Shown here in pieces: positions 28,126 to 37,671 of a stretch of 64,000 nt of DNA; within the stretch, counting starts at the first letter, position 1, and each line of letters starts with the position of its first letter. The position numbers and the translations under genes were made by a program. The notes below the pieces were generated by a model, which saw only the letters and a program-made list of their open reading frames with translations, was not told the origin of the DNA and made no database searches. Source of the stretch: Pseudomonas sp. NFACC02 (GTDB taxonomy: Bacteria > Pseudomonadota > Gammaproteobacteria > Pseudomonadales > Pseudomonadaceae); contig NZ_FOEO01000004.1 of the NCBI RefSeq assembly GCF_900110765.1, positions 1-64,000 on the forward strand, in the 5' to 3' direction.

Positions 28126-29556
28126 TCAACGCTTCTGCAACCAGCCCAGAAAATTGTTCTTCTTGATCACCACCGGTTTGCGCAGCAGCACGTGCTGGCT
28201 GCTTTGCTGACGAATCGCCTGCAGTTTGTTCAGCGCGGTGGTGATGTCGGCGCGGTGTTCCATGCACTGGCGGGTGGCGGCTTTGTCGATGCGGTAGACC
28301 ACGCAGGAGGTGAGGGCGACGAAGCGGGCCTCGGACGGCGTGTCGGCGAGTACACTCTGTTCACCCATCACTTCGCCCGGCCCCATGCGTCCGACCTCGA
28401 CCATGTTGCTGCCGTCCGGGACGTTGGCCGAGACCACGCCGGTGGCGATGACCAGCAACCCGTCGGTGATGTCTCCCAGTTCGACGATGGTCTGTCCGGT
28501 GGTGTATTCGCGCGACACCATGGTCTGCGCCAACTGCGCTTTCTCCTCGGCTGTACTGGTACGGAAAACTTTGACCTCGTCCAGTAATGCCCTGGGCCGT
28601 GACACCGCTTCGGCGGTAGTTTCCGATTGCCAGGCAATGCCGGCGGCCTCCAGGTGCCGATACGCCAGGTCGAACAGCAGATTGCGTACATCGCTCTTGT
28701 TCGCCAGGTCGCTGATAAAACCGGTGACGGAGTATTCAATGGTCGTCGGGCTGGTGTCTTTAACGACCGCGCGAGGGCGAGGTGTCGGCAACAGCGCACT
28801 GCAGCCCTGCAATGCGCGCTCGAGCGCATCGAGCACCCGGCGCGGGCGAATGTGGGGAGACATCATGATGTTGATCGACACCCCGTGAATATTGACTGGT
28901 CGGCTCAAATTCACGATTTTCGCCTTGGCCGCCACTGAGTTGGGAATCACCACCATGGTGCCGACACCCGTGAGCAGGTGCGTGGCGCGCCAGTCAATGT
29001 CCATGACCTTGCCTTCCATGCCGTCGATGGAAATCGAGTCGTCCACCTGGTAAGGCTTGGTGGTGTTAAGGATGATTCCGGAGAACACATCGCTCAATGT
29101 GCTTTGCAGCGCGAGGCCGACGATGATCGCCATCGCGCCGGATGTCGCCAGCAGGCCCTTCACCGGCAACTGCAGCACATACCCGGCCGCCGCAACGATC
29201 GCGATCAGGAAAATCACCGCGCCGATGACCTCTTGCAGCAGTCGCCCGCTGTGGCCGACGCGCCCGGTCAGCAACAGGCCCAGCAAGACGGTCAGGGTGC
29301 GGGCGGCGTACATCCACCAGACGATCGCCAGCGCCGTCGCGCCGAACTGAAGTGCACTGTCGTCCGGCCAGGCCGGCGCTTCCAGCGGGCTGACGCCGGC
29401 ACTGATGATCACCAGACTGTAGGCGACGAACCCTGCCAGTCGGGTGGCGATCCTCGCCAGGCGGTGACGCTCGGCCAGGAGGTGCCAGGCGACGACGTCG
29501 AACAACAGCAAAAGCAGGCTCCAGGCCAGTGAATAATGAGGGGCTGCTGTAGGCAT
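28126..29556 (-). CDS. MscS-family mechanosensitive channel with C-terminal cyclic-nucleotide-binding domain
   Basis: This 476-aa membrane protein has about four hydrophobic segments, the last being the MscS pore helix region (GLLATSGAMAIIVGLALQSTLSDVFSGI). The beta domain PYQVDDSISIDGMEGKVMDIDWRATHL follows. Residues about 330-450 form a cNMP-binding/CAP-ED-like domain (TGQTIVELGDITDGLLVIATGVVSA...GPGEVMGEQSVLADTPSEARFVAL). Such bCNG-type channels are gated or tuned by cyclic nucleotides, though whether this one binds any is not shown. It is monocistronic. Confidence 0.9.
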   Translation of the reverse strand: MPTAAPHYSLAWSLLLLLFDVVAWHLLAERHRLARIATRLAGFVAYSLVIISAGVSPLEAPAWPDDSALQFGATALAIVWWMYAARTLTVLLGLLLTGRVGHSGRLLQEVIGAVIFLIAIVAAAGYVLQLPVKGLLATSGAMAIIVGLALQSTLSDVFSGIILNTTKPYQVDDSISIDGMEGKVMDIDWRATHLLTGVGTMVVIPNSVAAKAKIVNLSRPVNIHGVSINIMMSPHIRPRRVLDALERALQGCSALLPTPRPRAVVKDTSPTTIEYSVTGFISDLANKSDVRNLLFDLAYRHLEAAGIAWQSETTAEAVSRPRALLDEVKVFRTSTAEEKAQLAQTMVSREYTTGQTIVELGDITDGLLVIATGVVSANVPDGSNMVEVGRMGPGEVMGEQSVLADTPSEARFVALTSCVVYRIDKAATRQCMEHRADITTALNKLQAIRQQSSQHVLLRKPVVIKKNNFLGWLQKR

Positions 29557-29816
29557 TGGGGGATATCCGCTGGAAAGTGGCAGGACGCTGTGGCACGCGC
29601 GGATGGTAGGGACAGGAATGACGGGATGTCTATAACCGATGAGGCGTGCAATGTCGGGTAAGCCGGGCGGGTGGCCCAGGCATTCAACTCCGCTTTAATC
29701 CGGGGGAAACAAACGAGCAGCCGGAGTAGCCTCAAAACAAGCACATTGCTTCAATCGCCTGGTGGGCATCAGCGTCACCATCGATCGCCTCTTTCCTCAT
29801 CGATTCGAGGCTTTCC

Positions 29817-30809
29817 ATGCGCGCTTCTCTGTCCCCTTTGGCCTTGATTGCGGGGCTCGGTCTGGCCTTGTCTGCCCCCTTTGCGGCCGCCCAGCCTCCG
29901 GCACAGCAGAAAACCCAAGTCCCGGGTTACTTCCGTCTTGCCGTGGGCGATTACGAAGTCACCGCGCTGTTCGACGGGTACAACGACCTGTCCCCCAAAC
30001 TGCTCAAAGGCATGAAGCCCGAAGAGATTCGCGCGCTCCTGGCCAGGCATGCCATCGAGACGCCGGGTGTGCAGACTGCATTCAATGCTTTTCTGATCAA
30101 CACGGGCAAAAACCTGATTCTGGTCGACACCGGCGCCGGGCAATGCATCGGTGAAACCGCCGGCATGCTGCCGCAAAACATCAAGGCCGCCGGGTATCAG
30201 CCGGAACAGGTCGACACCATCTTGCTGACGCATTTGCACCTGGATCACGTGTGTGGGCTGGTGGATGCCAACAAACAGCCGGTGTTCGCCAACGCGACGG
30301 TGTACGCCGCCAAGCCTGAAGCCGATTACTGGCTGGACCCGACTGCGCTGAATCGTGTGCCGGAACAGGCCAAAGCCTATTTCCGGATCGCCCAGGATTC
30401 GACGGCGCCTTATATCGCGGCAGGCCGCTTCAAGACCTTCAACCCGGGTCAGTCGCCGGTCGCTGAAGTACGCACCACCCTGGAGGCCGGGCACACGCCG
30501 GGCAGCACGACGTATCAGTTCACATCGAACGGGCAGAGCATCGTGTTCATCGGTGATCTGGTGCACAACCTCGCCGTACAATTCGAGCACCCAGAGGTCA
30601 GCATCGCGTTCGACGAGAACAGCAAGAACGCCATTGCCAGCCGCGATGCGGTGTTCAGTGATGCGGCCAGGCGCAAAGTCTGGGTGGCGGCCGCTCACCT
30701 GCCGTTCCCGGGCACCGGCCATATCGAAACCGTCGGCAAGCATTTTCAGTGGGTGCCTGTCGAATACGGTCCTTACCAGCGGGCGGCGCATGTGCCGCTG
30801 GTCGACTAA
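29817..30809 (+). CDS. Exported MBL-fold metallohydrolase
   Basis: This 330-aa protein has a signal peptide (RASLSPLALIAGLGLALSAPFAAA) and a metallo-beta-lactamase fold. The zinc motif is THLHLDHVCG, with further ligands in LEAGHTPGSTTY (His) and VFIGDLVHN (Asp). Members of this periplasmic group include lactonase-like and arylsulfatase-like hydrolases; the substrate is not predictable here. It is followed at 85 bp by an AraC regulator on the same strand. Confidence 0.88.
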   Translation: MRASLSPLALIAGLGLALSAPFAAAQPPAQQKTQVPGYFRLAVGDYEVTALFDGYNDLSPKLLKGMKPEEIRALLARHAIETPGVQTAFNAFLINTGKNLILVDTGAGQCIGETAGMLPQNIKAAGYQPEQVDTILLTHLHLDHVCGLVDANKQPVFANATVYAAKPEADYWLDPTALNRVPEQAKAYFRIAQDSTAPYIAAGRFKTFNPGQSPVAEVRTTLEAGHTPGSTTYQFTSNGQSIVFIGDLVHNLAVQFEHPEVSIAFDENSKNAIASRDAVFSDAARRKVWVAAAHLPFPGTGHIETVGKHFQWVPVEYGPYQRAAHVPLVD

Positions 30810-30893
30810 CATTGCGAAGAGCCAGCCGTCCATATACAGGGAGTGGTCGGTTGGCTGAGCCAATCAAACAGGACTCTGGACGAGGAGCCATCC

Positions 30894-31784
30894 TTGAATG
30901 CACCCCTGATCAAACACCTCAGCTGCGACAGATTCACCGCCGTGCGCATCCGCCAGACAACGCCCGATCCTGAAAAGATCACCGATATTCCCTGCGTCGA
31001 TGCCTTCTCGATCATCGTCCAGTTGCAGGATTTCTCGGCTCATCGCTTGTGGCACGGGCGGCGTCTGAACTATTCGGGCGGTTACCGTGCGGGCAGCGTG
31101 TCGTTGCCCTTCATGGGCGATGAGCTTCGCTGCCAGCACCGCTCGGCATACGACAACCTTCGACTGACGATCTCCCGTCAGACGCTGGACGAACTGCAGG
31201 CTGACCGTGACGGGAAGAAGATAGGTGTGTTTCGGTACGATCAGGGCGGCACTCAGGATGCCGTGCTGTATCACCTCGCCCAGGCCATGTTGCCCGCTCT
31301 ACAGCAACCCGAGACCGCCAACCGGCTGTTTCTCGATCATCTCTTATTGGCGATGTGCAGCCACGCGATTGATCACTACGGGCGAGTCACACCGCCGTCC
31401 GGCAAGCCTCACGCGGCACTGAGCTCTGCTCAATTGGCAATCGCCAAGGACATGATCGCCAGTCAACTGGACGGTGAGTTGTCGGTCGAGCGCATTGCCG
31501 GGGAATGTGGGCTCACCCGCAGCCATTTTTCCCGGGCCTTCAAGCAGGCCACCGGCATCGCGCCTCATGCCTGGTTGCTGAAGATGCGTGTCGAGCGTGC
31601 GCGCGAAATGCTGCGTGCCGTCCCGACGATCCCGATGGCGCAGATCGCTCAGGACTGCGGCTTTGCCGATCAGCCGCACCTGACCCGTGTGTTCACGCGT
31701 CTGACCGGTGAAACCCCCAGTGCCTGGCGCCATCGGCAACGTGGAACGGGGTTCTCGAACCAGGTATTTGAATTCGACGCGTGA
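30894..31784 (+). CDS. AraC-family transcriptional regulator
   Basis: This is an AraC/XylS protein of about 296 aa with a C-terminal double helix-turn-helix (LSVERIAGECGLTRSHFSRAFKQATGIAPHAWL and IPMAQIAQDCGFADQPHLTRVFTRLTGETPSAWR). I favour a TTG start at 30894, because GAGGAG sits 6-7 bp upstream. A GTG at 30843 in the same frame has no good ribosome site and would add 17 residues. It precedes the cytochrome/molybdenum-hydroxylase operon by about 100 bp and is its likely regulator. Confidence 0.88.
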   Translation: MNAPLIKHLSCDRFTAVRIRQTTPDPEKITDIPCVDAFSIIVQLQDFSAHRLWHGRRLNYSGGYRAGSVSLPFMGDELRCQHRSAYDNLRLTISRQTLDELQADRDGKKIGVFRYDQGGTQDAVLYHLAQAMLPALQQPETANRLFLDHLLLAMCSHAIDHYGRVTPPSGKPHAALSSAQLAIAKDMIASQLDGELSVERIAGECGLTRSHFSRAFKQATGIAPHAWLLKMRVERAREMLRAVPTIPMAQIAQDCGFADQPHLTRVFTRLTGETPSAWRHRQRGTGFSNQVFEFDA

Positions 31785-31880
31785 ATCAGGCGCTGGAACA
31801 GCACAGCCGTACAAGCCGGTCAGCGAGCCGACCGCTAGATTGCCTGCTCAACAAGCCGTGAATCCGAGGAAGGCCCGACC

Positions 31881-33155
31881 ATGAAGCGAATGACGCTCTG
31901 GGCAGTGCTGCTGATCGCATTGATCGGCGTGATCGTGTGTGCTGCGATGATGTGGCGCCCGTCCATCAAACCGCTCGATGCACCGGTGATGGCCGATGCG
32001 CTGAAGATCGAGCGTGGCGCCAGGGTCGTGGAGCAGGGTGACTGTGCCGTCTGCCACACGCGTCCTGGCGGTGCGTACATGGCGGGCGGGCTGCCGCTGG
32101 TGACGCCCTTCGGCACGCTCTATACCACCAACATCACCCCTGACCGGGACACTGGTATCGGCGGCTGGCCCGAGGAAGCGTTTGTCCGTGCGATGCGCAA
32201 AGGCATCTCCCGCGACGGGCATTTCCTTTATCCGGCGTTTCCGTACGTGCATTACAGCCGGATGTCGGACGCCGACATCAGCGACGCTTACGCTTACCTG
32301 ATGAGCGTCGATCCGGTGCAGGCGCGTGCGCCGGAAAACCACATGATGTTCCCGATGAACTTCCGCCCCTTGGTGTCGTTCTGGAACCTGCTGTTCCTGC
32401 GTGACGACCCGTTAGTACCGGTCGCAGGGCAGTCGGAGCGCTGGAACCGGGGCCGTTACCTGGTCGAGGGCGCGGGGCATTGTTCGTCGTGCCACACACC
32501 GCTGAATTTCATTGGCGGCGAGAAGTCCAGCGAGCACCTGGAAGGCGGTCTGGTGGATGGCTGGCATGCGCCGGCACTGACCGGCATGGCGCGCGCGGCC
32601 AATCCCTGGACATCGGAGCAACTGGTGGCCTACCTGCGTGGTGAGGTGGCGCCAGGGCATGGCGGCGCCGCCGGGCCGATGCTGCCGGTCAGCCTGAGCA
32701 TGGTTCAACTGCCACGGGAGGATGCCGAAGCCGTCGCCGAATACATTCTTGGCCTGACCTCTGACAAAACCACGCCGGCGTCCAGTTGTGTCGCGGCGTC
32801 CCCGGCACCGATCAGGCCCGATCATAGCGAGGGCGCGGCGCTGTTCGAGGGCGCCTGCGCAGGCTGCCATGGCGGCGGTGCACCGATGCGCACGATCGAC
32901 GACCGGCCAGGCCTGAGCGTGGTGTCGGCGGCGACGTCAGACAGTCCGCGCAACCTGATCAAGACGATCCTCGAAGGCATACCTCTGTCGACCCGCGCGC
33001 CCAGCCATTACATGCCGGCATTTGCCGACTCTCTGGACGACGCCCATATCGCCACCTTGGCCGGTTACCTGCGCAGCCAGGCCTGCGCCGCGAAACCCTG
33101 GGCCGACCTGGAAAAAACTGTCAACACGATTCGCCATGAGGGAGCGTCGAAATGA
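31881..33155 (+). CDS. Three-haem membrane-anchored cytochrome c
   Basis: This 424-aa protein has an N-terminal membrane anchor (about residues 5-25) and three CXXCH haem sites: CAVCH (55-59), CSSCH (201-205) and CAGCH (326-330). This matches the cytochrome subunits of periplasmic alcohol, gluconate and aldehyde dehydrogenases. It overlaps the downstream 2Fe-2S gene by ATGA. It would take electrons from the molybdenum hydroxylase and pass them to the respiratory chain. Confidence 0.92.
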   Translation: MKRMTLWAVLLIALIGVIVCAAMMWRPSIKPLDAPVMADALKIERGARVVEQGDCAVCHTRPGGAYMAGGLPLVTPFGTLYTTNITPDRDTGIGGWPEEAFVRAMRKGISRDGHFLYPAFPYVHYSRMSDADISDAYAYLMSVDPVQARAPENHMMFPMNFRPLVSFWNLLFLRDDPLVPVAGQSERWNRGRYLVEGAGHCSSCHTPLNFIGGEKSSEHLEGGLVDGWHAPALTGMARAANPWTSEQLVAYLRGEVAPGHGGAAGPMLPVSLSMVQLPREDAEAVAEYILGLTSDKTTPASSCVAASPAPIRPDHSEGAALFEGACAGCHGGGAPMRTIDDRPGLSVVSAATSDSPRNLIKTILEGIPLSTRAPSHYMPAFADSLDDAHIATLAGYLRSQACAAKPWADLEKTVNTIRHEGASK

Positions 33156-33616
33156 TTACCCTGAACGTCAACGGCAAGGATCATCAACTGGACATCGATC
33201 CCGACATGCCGCTGTTATATGCCTTGCGTAATCACCTGGCACTCAATGGCGCCAAGTATGGTTGTGGCCTGGGTCAATGTGGCGCGTGCACCGTGATGGT
33301 CGGTGACAAACCGGTGTTTTCCTGCCTGATGCCGGCCGTTGCGGCGTCGGGTAAACCTGTCCGCACGGTGGAAGGACTCGGCAGCGCGGAAAAACCCGGA
33401 CCGTTGCAGGCCGCGTTCATCGATGCGCAGGCCGCGCAATGCGGGTACTGCATTGCCGGGATGATCATGCGCGCCCAGGCGTTGATCGAAACGGTGCCGC
33501 ATCCCTCTGATGAGCAGATCCGCGAACACATGGCGCCCAACCTGTGCCGCTGCGGCACTCACATGAGAATTTTTTCAGCGATCAAAGCCGTGGTTGCCAG
33601 CGGGGTGAAAGCATGA
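33152..33616 (+). CDS. 2Fe-2S subunit of a molybdenum hydroxylase (CoxS/IorA family)
   Basis: This 154-aa small subunit has the two [2Fe-2S] clusters of the xanthine-oxidase family. The plant-ferredoxin-like set is C38, C43, C46 and C58 (GCGLGQCGACTVMV), and the helical-domain set is C98, C101, C133 and C135. It overlaps the stop of the cytochrome gene and the start of the large subunit, so the three are co-translated. Confidence 0.94.
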   Translation: MITLNVNGKDHQLDIDPDMPLLYALRNHLALNGAKYGCGLGQCGACTVMVGDKPVFSCLMPAVAASGKPVRTVEGLGSAEKPGPLQAAFIDAQAAQCGYCIAGMIMRAQALIETVPHPSDEQIREHMAPNLCRCGTHMRIFSAIKAVVASGVKA

Positions 33617-35862
33617 AGAAGCCCCATGAGGAGGTCGATCACGGCCGCCGTGCCTTCCTGATCAATGGGGCACTGGTGGTGGGCTTCGCCATGGTCCCTG
33701 GCGCCGGTCGTGCGTTTGCCGACACTGAAGTCGACACGCTCGGCACTCAGGTATTGGCGCCGGATTTGCCGGGCAGTCTGCGCACCAATCCGTTTCTTGA
33801 TGCGTGGATTCGCATCGATGAGCAGAACGGCATCACCGTGTACACCGGCAAGGTCGAGTTGGGGACGGGCGTCAAGACGGCGTTGCTGCAAGTCGCCGCG
33901 GAGCGCCTTGAGGTCACGCCGCAGTCCATTCGGTTCCTGACCGCCGACACCGCGCTGACGCCCAATGAGGGCTACACGGCGGGCAGCCACACGATGTTCG
34001 ACAGCGGCACTGCGTTGTTCAACGCGGCTGCGCAGGTTCGACAGTTGCTCCTGGACTCCGCGGCACGCCAGTGGGGGCAGCCGGTCGATGTACTCAGCAC
34101 CCGCGATGCCAACGTGCTCGGGCCGCAAGGTCGCTCCATGACCTACGCCCAGGCCGTGGCGGGCGTGCAATTGCATCGCTATGCGAGTGCGGGTTCGCCG
34201 CCCAAATCTCCCGAACACTTTACGTTGATCGGACACTCGATGCCGCGTCTGGACATTCCGGGCAAGGTCAGCGGCGGCGCCAGCTATGTGCAGGACATGC
34301 GACTGCCCGGCATGTTGCATGCGCGGGTGATCCGTCCGCCGAGGCGCGGCAGCCAGTTGCTCGAGATTGACCAGGCCGTGATCGAACACATGGACGGCGT
34401 GCTCAAGCTGGTGCGTGACGGCAGCTACCTGGCCGTGGTCGCCAAAGATGAATGGCAGGCAATCAAGGCCATGCGCAAAGGCTACGAAGTGGCGCGTTGG
34501 TCCGACGGCAATCCGTTGCCTGACGCCGCGACGATTCATCAACGGTTGACTGAGCTTCCTTCGCGCCGTTATCCCATCGCTCGCAAAGGCACGCCTGATG
34601 AACCCGGGGCGCACGTCTGGAAAGCCAGGGTCACCAAGCAATACCTGATGCATGGGTCTATCGGGCCGTCGTGCTCGGTGGCCTGGTTTAAGGAGGGTGT
34701 GTTGACTGTCTGGACGCACACCCAGGGTGTCTATCCGTTGCGAGCGGGCATCGCCGAGATGGTCGGGCTGCCTGTGCAGCAAGTGCGTTGCATCCACGTC
34801 GAGGGTTCGGGGTGTTATGGCCACAACGGTGCCGACGATGCCGCTGCCGACGCTGCATTGATCGCGATGGCGATGCCGGGCCAGCCCGTGCGGTTGCAAT
34901 GGATGCGCGAGCAGGAAAATCTCTGGGAGCCCTACAGCTCGGCGATGCGTGTCGAGCTGGACGTCGGGATGGACGGTTCCGGCCGCCTGCAGCACTGGAA
35001 CACGGAACTGTGGACCACGCCGCACAACGAGCGCATCGTCAATGCCGGGCGCTTGATGCCCTCGTGGTTACTCGCCCGGCCCTTTACGCCTGCGCCTTCG
35101 GTGCCCATTGCCCAGCCCGAGGGCGACGGTGACCGAAACGTCGTGCCGTTGTATGACGTCGCCAACAGCCTGATCAACATGACGTTCGTCACGCAGATGC
35201 CGTTCCGGACATCGGCGATGCGCTCGTTGGGGGCGCACATCAACGTCTTTAGCATCGAAAGCGCGATCGACGAGCTGGCGGCACAGGCGGGCGTCGATCC
35301 GGTTCAGTTTCGCTTGCAGAACCTCAGCGATCCCCGCGCACGGGCCGTGATCGAACACGCGGCCAAAACGTTTGGCTGGCCGCAAAAGGCCCCCGGTCCC
35401 GGCAGCGGCATTGGCTTTGCCTTCGCGCGTTACAAGAACATCATGGGCTACTGCGCGATCGCGGTTCAGGTGCATGTTCAGCGGCAGACGGGCGAGGTGG
35501 TGATCGACCGGGTGGTCACCGCGGTGGACGTCGGGCAGATCGTATCGCCGGATGGCCTGCGCAATCAGGTCGAGGGCGGGATCGTACAATCGGCCAGCTG
35601 GACGTTGTACGAGCAGGTGGATTATGACCCGCAAGGTGTGCGCAGTTATGACTGGAGCGGTTATCCGATCATCCGGTTTCCGGCGCTGCCGCGTCAGGTG
35701 GAGGTTGAGCTGATCGATCAGCCGGGCCAGCCGTTCCTGGGGGCGGCGGAGATCGTGCAGGGGCCGATGGCGGCGGCGTTGGGGAATGCGCTGAGTCAGG
35801 CAGTCGGGCGGCGGTTGGTGGATTTGCCGTTGGCGAGAAGGGGCTGGCAGCGTGAGGCGTGA
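33613..35862 (+). CDS. Tat-exported molybdopterin-binding large subunit (IorB-type aldehyde/isoquinoline oxidoreductase family)
   Basis: This 749-aa catalytic subunit has an N-terminal twin-arginine signal (HGRRAFLINGALVVGFAMVPG). Xanthine-oxidase-family regions include GKVELGTGVKTALLQ, VSGGASYVQDMRLPGMLHARVIRPP, FRTSAMRSLGAHINVFSIESAIDELA and the C-terminal GAAEIVQGPMAAALGNAL with the active-site Glu. The nearest named class is IorB (isoquinoline 1-oxidoreductase beta), which also includes periplasmic aldehyde dehydrogenases. The substrate is unknown. The start at 33613 overlaps the 2Fe-2S gene stop. Confidence 0.9.
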   Translation: MKKPHEEVDHGRRAFLINGALVVGFAMVPGAGRAFADTEVDTLGTQVLAPDLPGSLRTNPFLDAWIRIDEQNGITVYTGKVELGTGVKTALLQVAAERLEVTPQSIRFLTADTALTPNEGYTAGSHTMFDSGTALFNAAAQVRQLLLDSAARQWGQPVDVLSTRDANVLGPQGRSMTYAQAVAGVQLHRYASAGSPPKSPEHFTLIGHSMPRLDIPGKVSGGASYVQDMRLPGMLHARVIRPPRRGSQLLEIDQAVIEHMDGVLKLVRDGSYLAVVAKDEWQAIKAMRKGYEVARWSDGNPLPDAATIHQRLTELPSRRYPIARKGTPDEPGAHVWKARVTKQYLMHGSIGPSCSVAWFKEGVLTVWTHTQGVYPLRAGIAEMVGLPVQQVRCIHVEGSGCYGHNGADDAAADAALIAMAMPGQPVRLQWMREQENLWEPYSSAMRVELDVGMDGSGRLQHWNTELWTTPHNERIVNAGRLMPSWLLARPFTPAPSVPIAQPEGDGDRNVVPLYDVANSLINMTFVTQMPFRTSAMRSLGAHINVFSIESAIDELAAQAGVDPVQFRLQNLSDPRARAVIEHAAKTFGWPQKAPGPGSGIGFAFARYKNIMGYCAIAVQVHVQRQTGEVVIDRVVTAVDVGQIVSPDGLRNQVEGGIVQSASWTLYEQVDYDPQGVRSYDWSGYPIIRFPALPRQVEVELIDQPGQPFLGAAEIVQGPMAAALGNALSQAVGRRLVDLPLARRGWQREA

Positions 35863-35898
35863 AAGCCGCGCGGACAGTGTGGACGAGTAGGATCGTAG

Positions 35899-36002
35899 GA
35901 TCGTTCCCACGCTCTGCGTGGGAATGCCTGCCAGGACGCTCCGCGTCCCCATGGACGCAGAGCGTCGGTCGCAGCGTTACCACGCGGAGCGTGGGAACGA
36001 TC
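35899..36002. repeat. Inverted repeat element (GATCGTTCCCACGC type)
   Basis: GATCGTTCCCACGCTCTGCG at the left is matched by its reverse-complement-like arm CGCGGAGCGTGGGAACGATC at the right, with internal GACGCTCCGCGTCC / GGACGCAGAGCGTC pieces. It is a known kind of Pseudomonas palindromic repeat. Confidence 0.85.
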
Positions 36003-36036
36003 AACCCGATCCACCCACGCCACGTCAGTGTCACCC

Positions 36037-36072
36037 AAAAAAACACCCCGGAAGCCCAGGCTCCGAGGTGTT
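36037..36072 (-). terminator. Rho-independent terminator of the MFS gene
   Basis: On the minus strand AACACC-x-CGGA...TCCG-x-GGTGTT forms a stem followed by a T-run (the A-run at 36037-36043). It lies 27 bp after the stop of the MFS gene. Confidence 0.75.
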
Positions 36073-36099
36073 GAGGTTCGTGATAACGCCGATCAGCAG

Positions 36100-37302
36100 C
36101 TACACGCGCTTCGTAAAGCCAACGACCAGAAACACCGCAAGCGCCAGCACCGGCAGACTTGCTCCCAGCGCAATCACACCCTGCCAGCCATGGTGTTCAT
36201 ACAGTCCGCTGGCCAGCGCCGAACCTATCGCGCCGCCGACAAAGATGCTCGTCATGTACAGCGCATTCAAACGTCCACGGCTCGCCGGATCCAGTGCATA
36301 GATCGCCCGTTGACCCAAGACCATGCTCATCTGCACCGCAAAATCCAGCAAGACACCCGTAACCGCCAGCCCGATCACGCTGTAGCCCGGGCCTTTGAGT
36401 CCCAGCAAAAACGCAATGGGGGCCAGCACCAACGCTACCAGCGAAGCACGTTGGGTGAGGCCTCTGTCGGCCAGCCGACCCGCGATCGGCGCGGCTATCG
36501 CACCCATCGCACCCACCAGCGCGAAGACCGCGATCTGGGTCTGCGACAAACCGAAGCGACGGGCCAATTCCATCGGCACGGCGGTCCAGAACAAACTGAA
36601 TGCCGCGAACAGCAGTCCCTGATACAGCGCCCGCTGGCGCAGCACGGCATGCCGACGCATCAGCGTCATCAGCGATTTCAACAACTGACCGTACGAGGCT
36701 TTATGGTCGGGCACGCGGCGGGGAATGGTCAGTGCCAGCACGGCGATGATCGCCAGCATCACCACAGCAGCGTAGAGGAATACCGCGCGCCACCCGAAAT
36801 GGTCGGCAATCAGGCTCGACAACGGACGGGCAAGCAGGATACCCAGCAGCAGGCCGCTCATGATGTTGCCCACGACCTGACCGCGAGACTGTTCGGGTGC
36901 CAGGTGGGCGGCCAATGGAATCAGCATCTGCACCGATACCGAGCTGAAGCCGATCACCAGTGAAACCAGCAAAAAGCCATTGGCGTGTTGCAGCGTTGCG
37001 GCCGCCAGCAGGCTGGCGCCTGCCACCACCGCGGTGGCGATCATCAGTTTGCGGTTCTCGACCAGGTCGGACAGCGGTACCAGAAACAGCAGACCCAGCG
37101 CATACCCGATCTGGGTCAGCGACACGATCAGGCTGGCGTGGCTGGACGAGAGCCCCAGGTCTGGCGCGATGAGCTCAACGATGGGTTGAGCGTAATAAAG
37201 ATTGGCGACGATGGCGCCGCAGCAAAACGCAAAGAGCAGCACCATGGCGCGGGACAAGCGGTGCGCGGGTGCCTTGAGCGTGGAAGTCAGGGGAGTGGTC
37301 AT
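36100..37302 (-). CDS. MFS transporter (drug/metabolite efflux-like)
   Basis: This 400-aa inner-membrane protein has about twelve hydrophobic segments. It carries FLVPLSDLVENRKLM (motif A-like after TM2) and a cytoplasmic loop between the halves (about residues 188-208, PRRVPDHKASYGQLLKSLMTLMRRH). It resembles the EmrD/Bcr-to-YnfM set of proton-driven exporters; the substrate is unknown. It is monocistronic with its own terminator. Confidence 0.88.
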   Translation of the reverse strand: MTTPLTSTLKAPAHRLSRAMVLLFAFCCGAIVANLYYAQPIVELIAPDLGLSSSHASLIVSLTQIGYALGLLFLVPLSDLVENRKLMIATAVVAGASLLAAATLQHANGFLLVSLVIGFSSVSVQMLIPLAAHLAPEQSRGQVVGNIMSGLLLGILLARPLSSLIADHFGWRAVFLYAAVVMLAIIAVLALTIPRRVPDHKASYGQLLKSLMTLMRRHAVLRQRALYQGLLFAAFSLFWTAVPMELARRFGLSQTQIAVFALVGAMGAIAAPIAGRLADRGLTQRASLVALVLAPIAFLLGLKGPGYSVIGLAVTGVLLDFAVQMSMVLGQRAIYALDPASRGRLNALYMTSIFVGGAIGSALASGLYEHHGWQGVIALGASLPVLALAVFLVVGFTKRV

Positions 37303-37671
37303 ATCTGTCAGCTCGTTCAGTGGTCAGGACAAGTCGATCAGTGTCGACGATTGCCGCAAACGTTAAAGCAGACGTTAAACGCCGAGAATGGGGTCCCGTT
37401 GCAAAACCGTGTTGCTGGTTATGCAATGCCCCCGCTCTTTATTACCAACTAACGATCCGCCAATATAGTGCTTCGTTTCTGGCAGATGAGCATTCGTTAG
37501 ATCAATTACTTCGTCGTCACTACCCCTACGGATAATATCGATCATTGTGATTTGCTGATTAGATGAATGCTGACTAAAAATGGATCAGCTGCGTTGTACG
37601 TGCGCACGAGAGAATGACTCCGTGCCTGCGTTCGGCGATCTCAGGGCGTGCGAATCCAATCTAAGGACTGC
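37303..37671. other. AT-richer intergenic region with short repeats, no gene
   Basis: It holds an 8-bp direct repeat ACGTTAAA at 37360 and 37372, and an inverted pair CTAACGA (37449) / TCGTTAG (37494). The base composition is poorer in G+C than the neighbouring genes. It probably contains the promoters of the two flanking divergent genes. Confidence 0.5.

Noticed and set aside
27128..28210. A 360-codon plus-strand frame across the repeat block
   Set aside because: It runs through duplicated REP elements and changes character at each copy. There is no ribosome site or domain.
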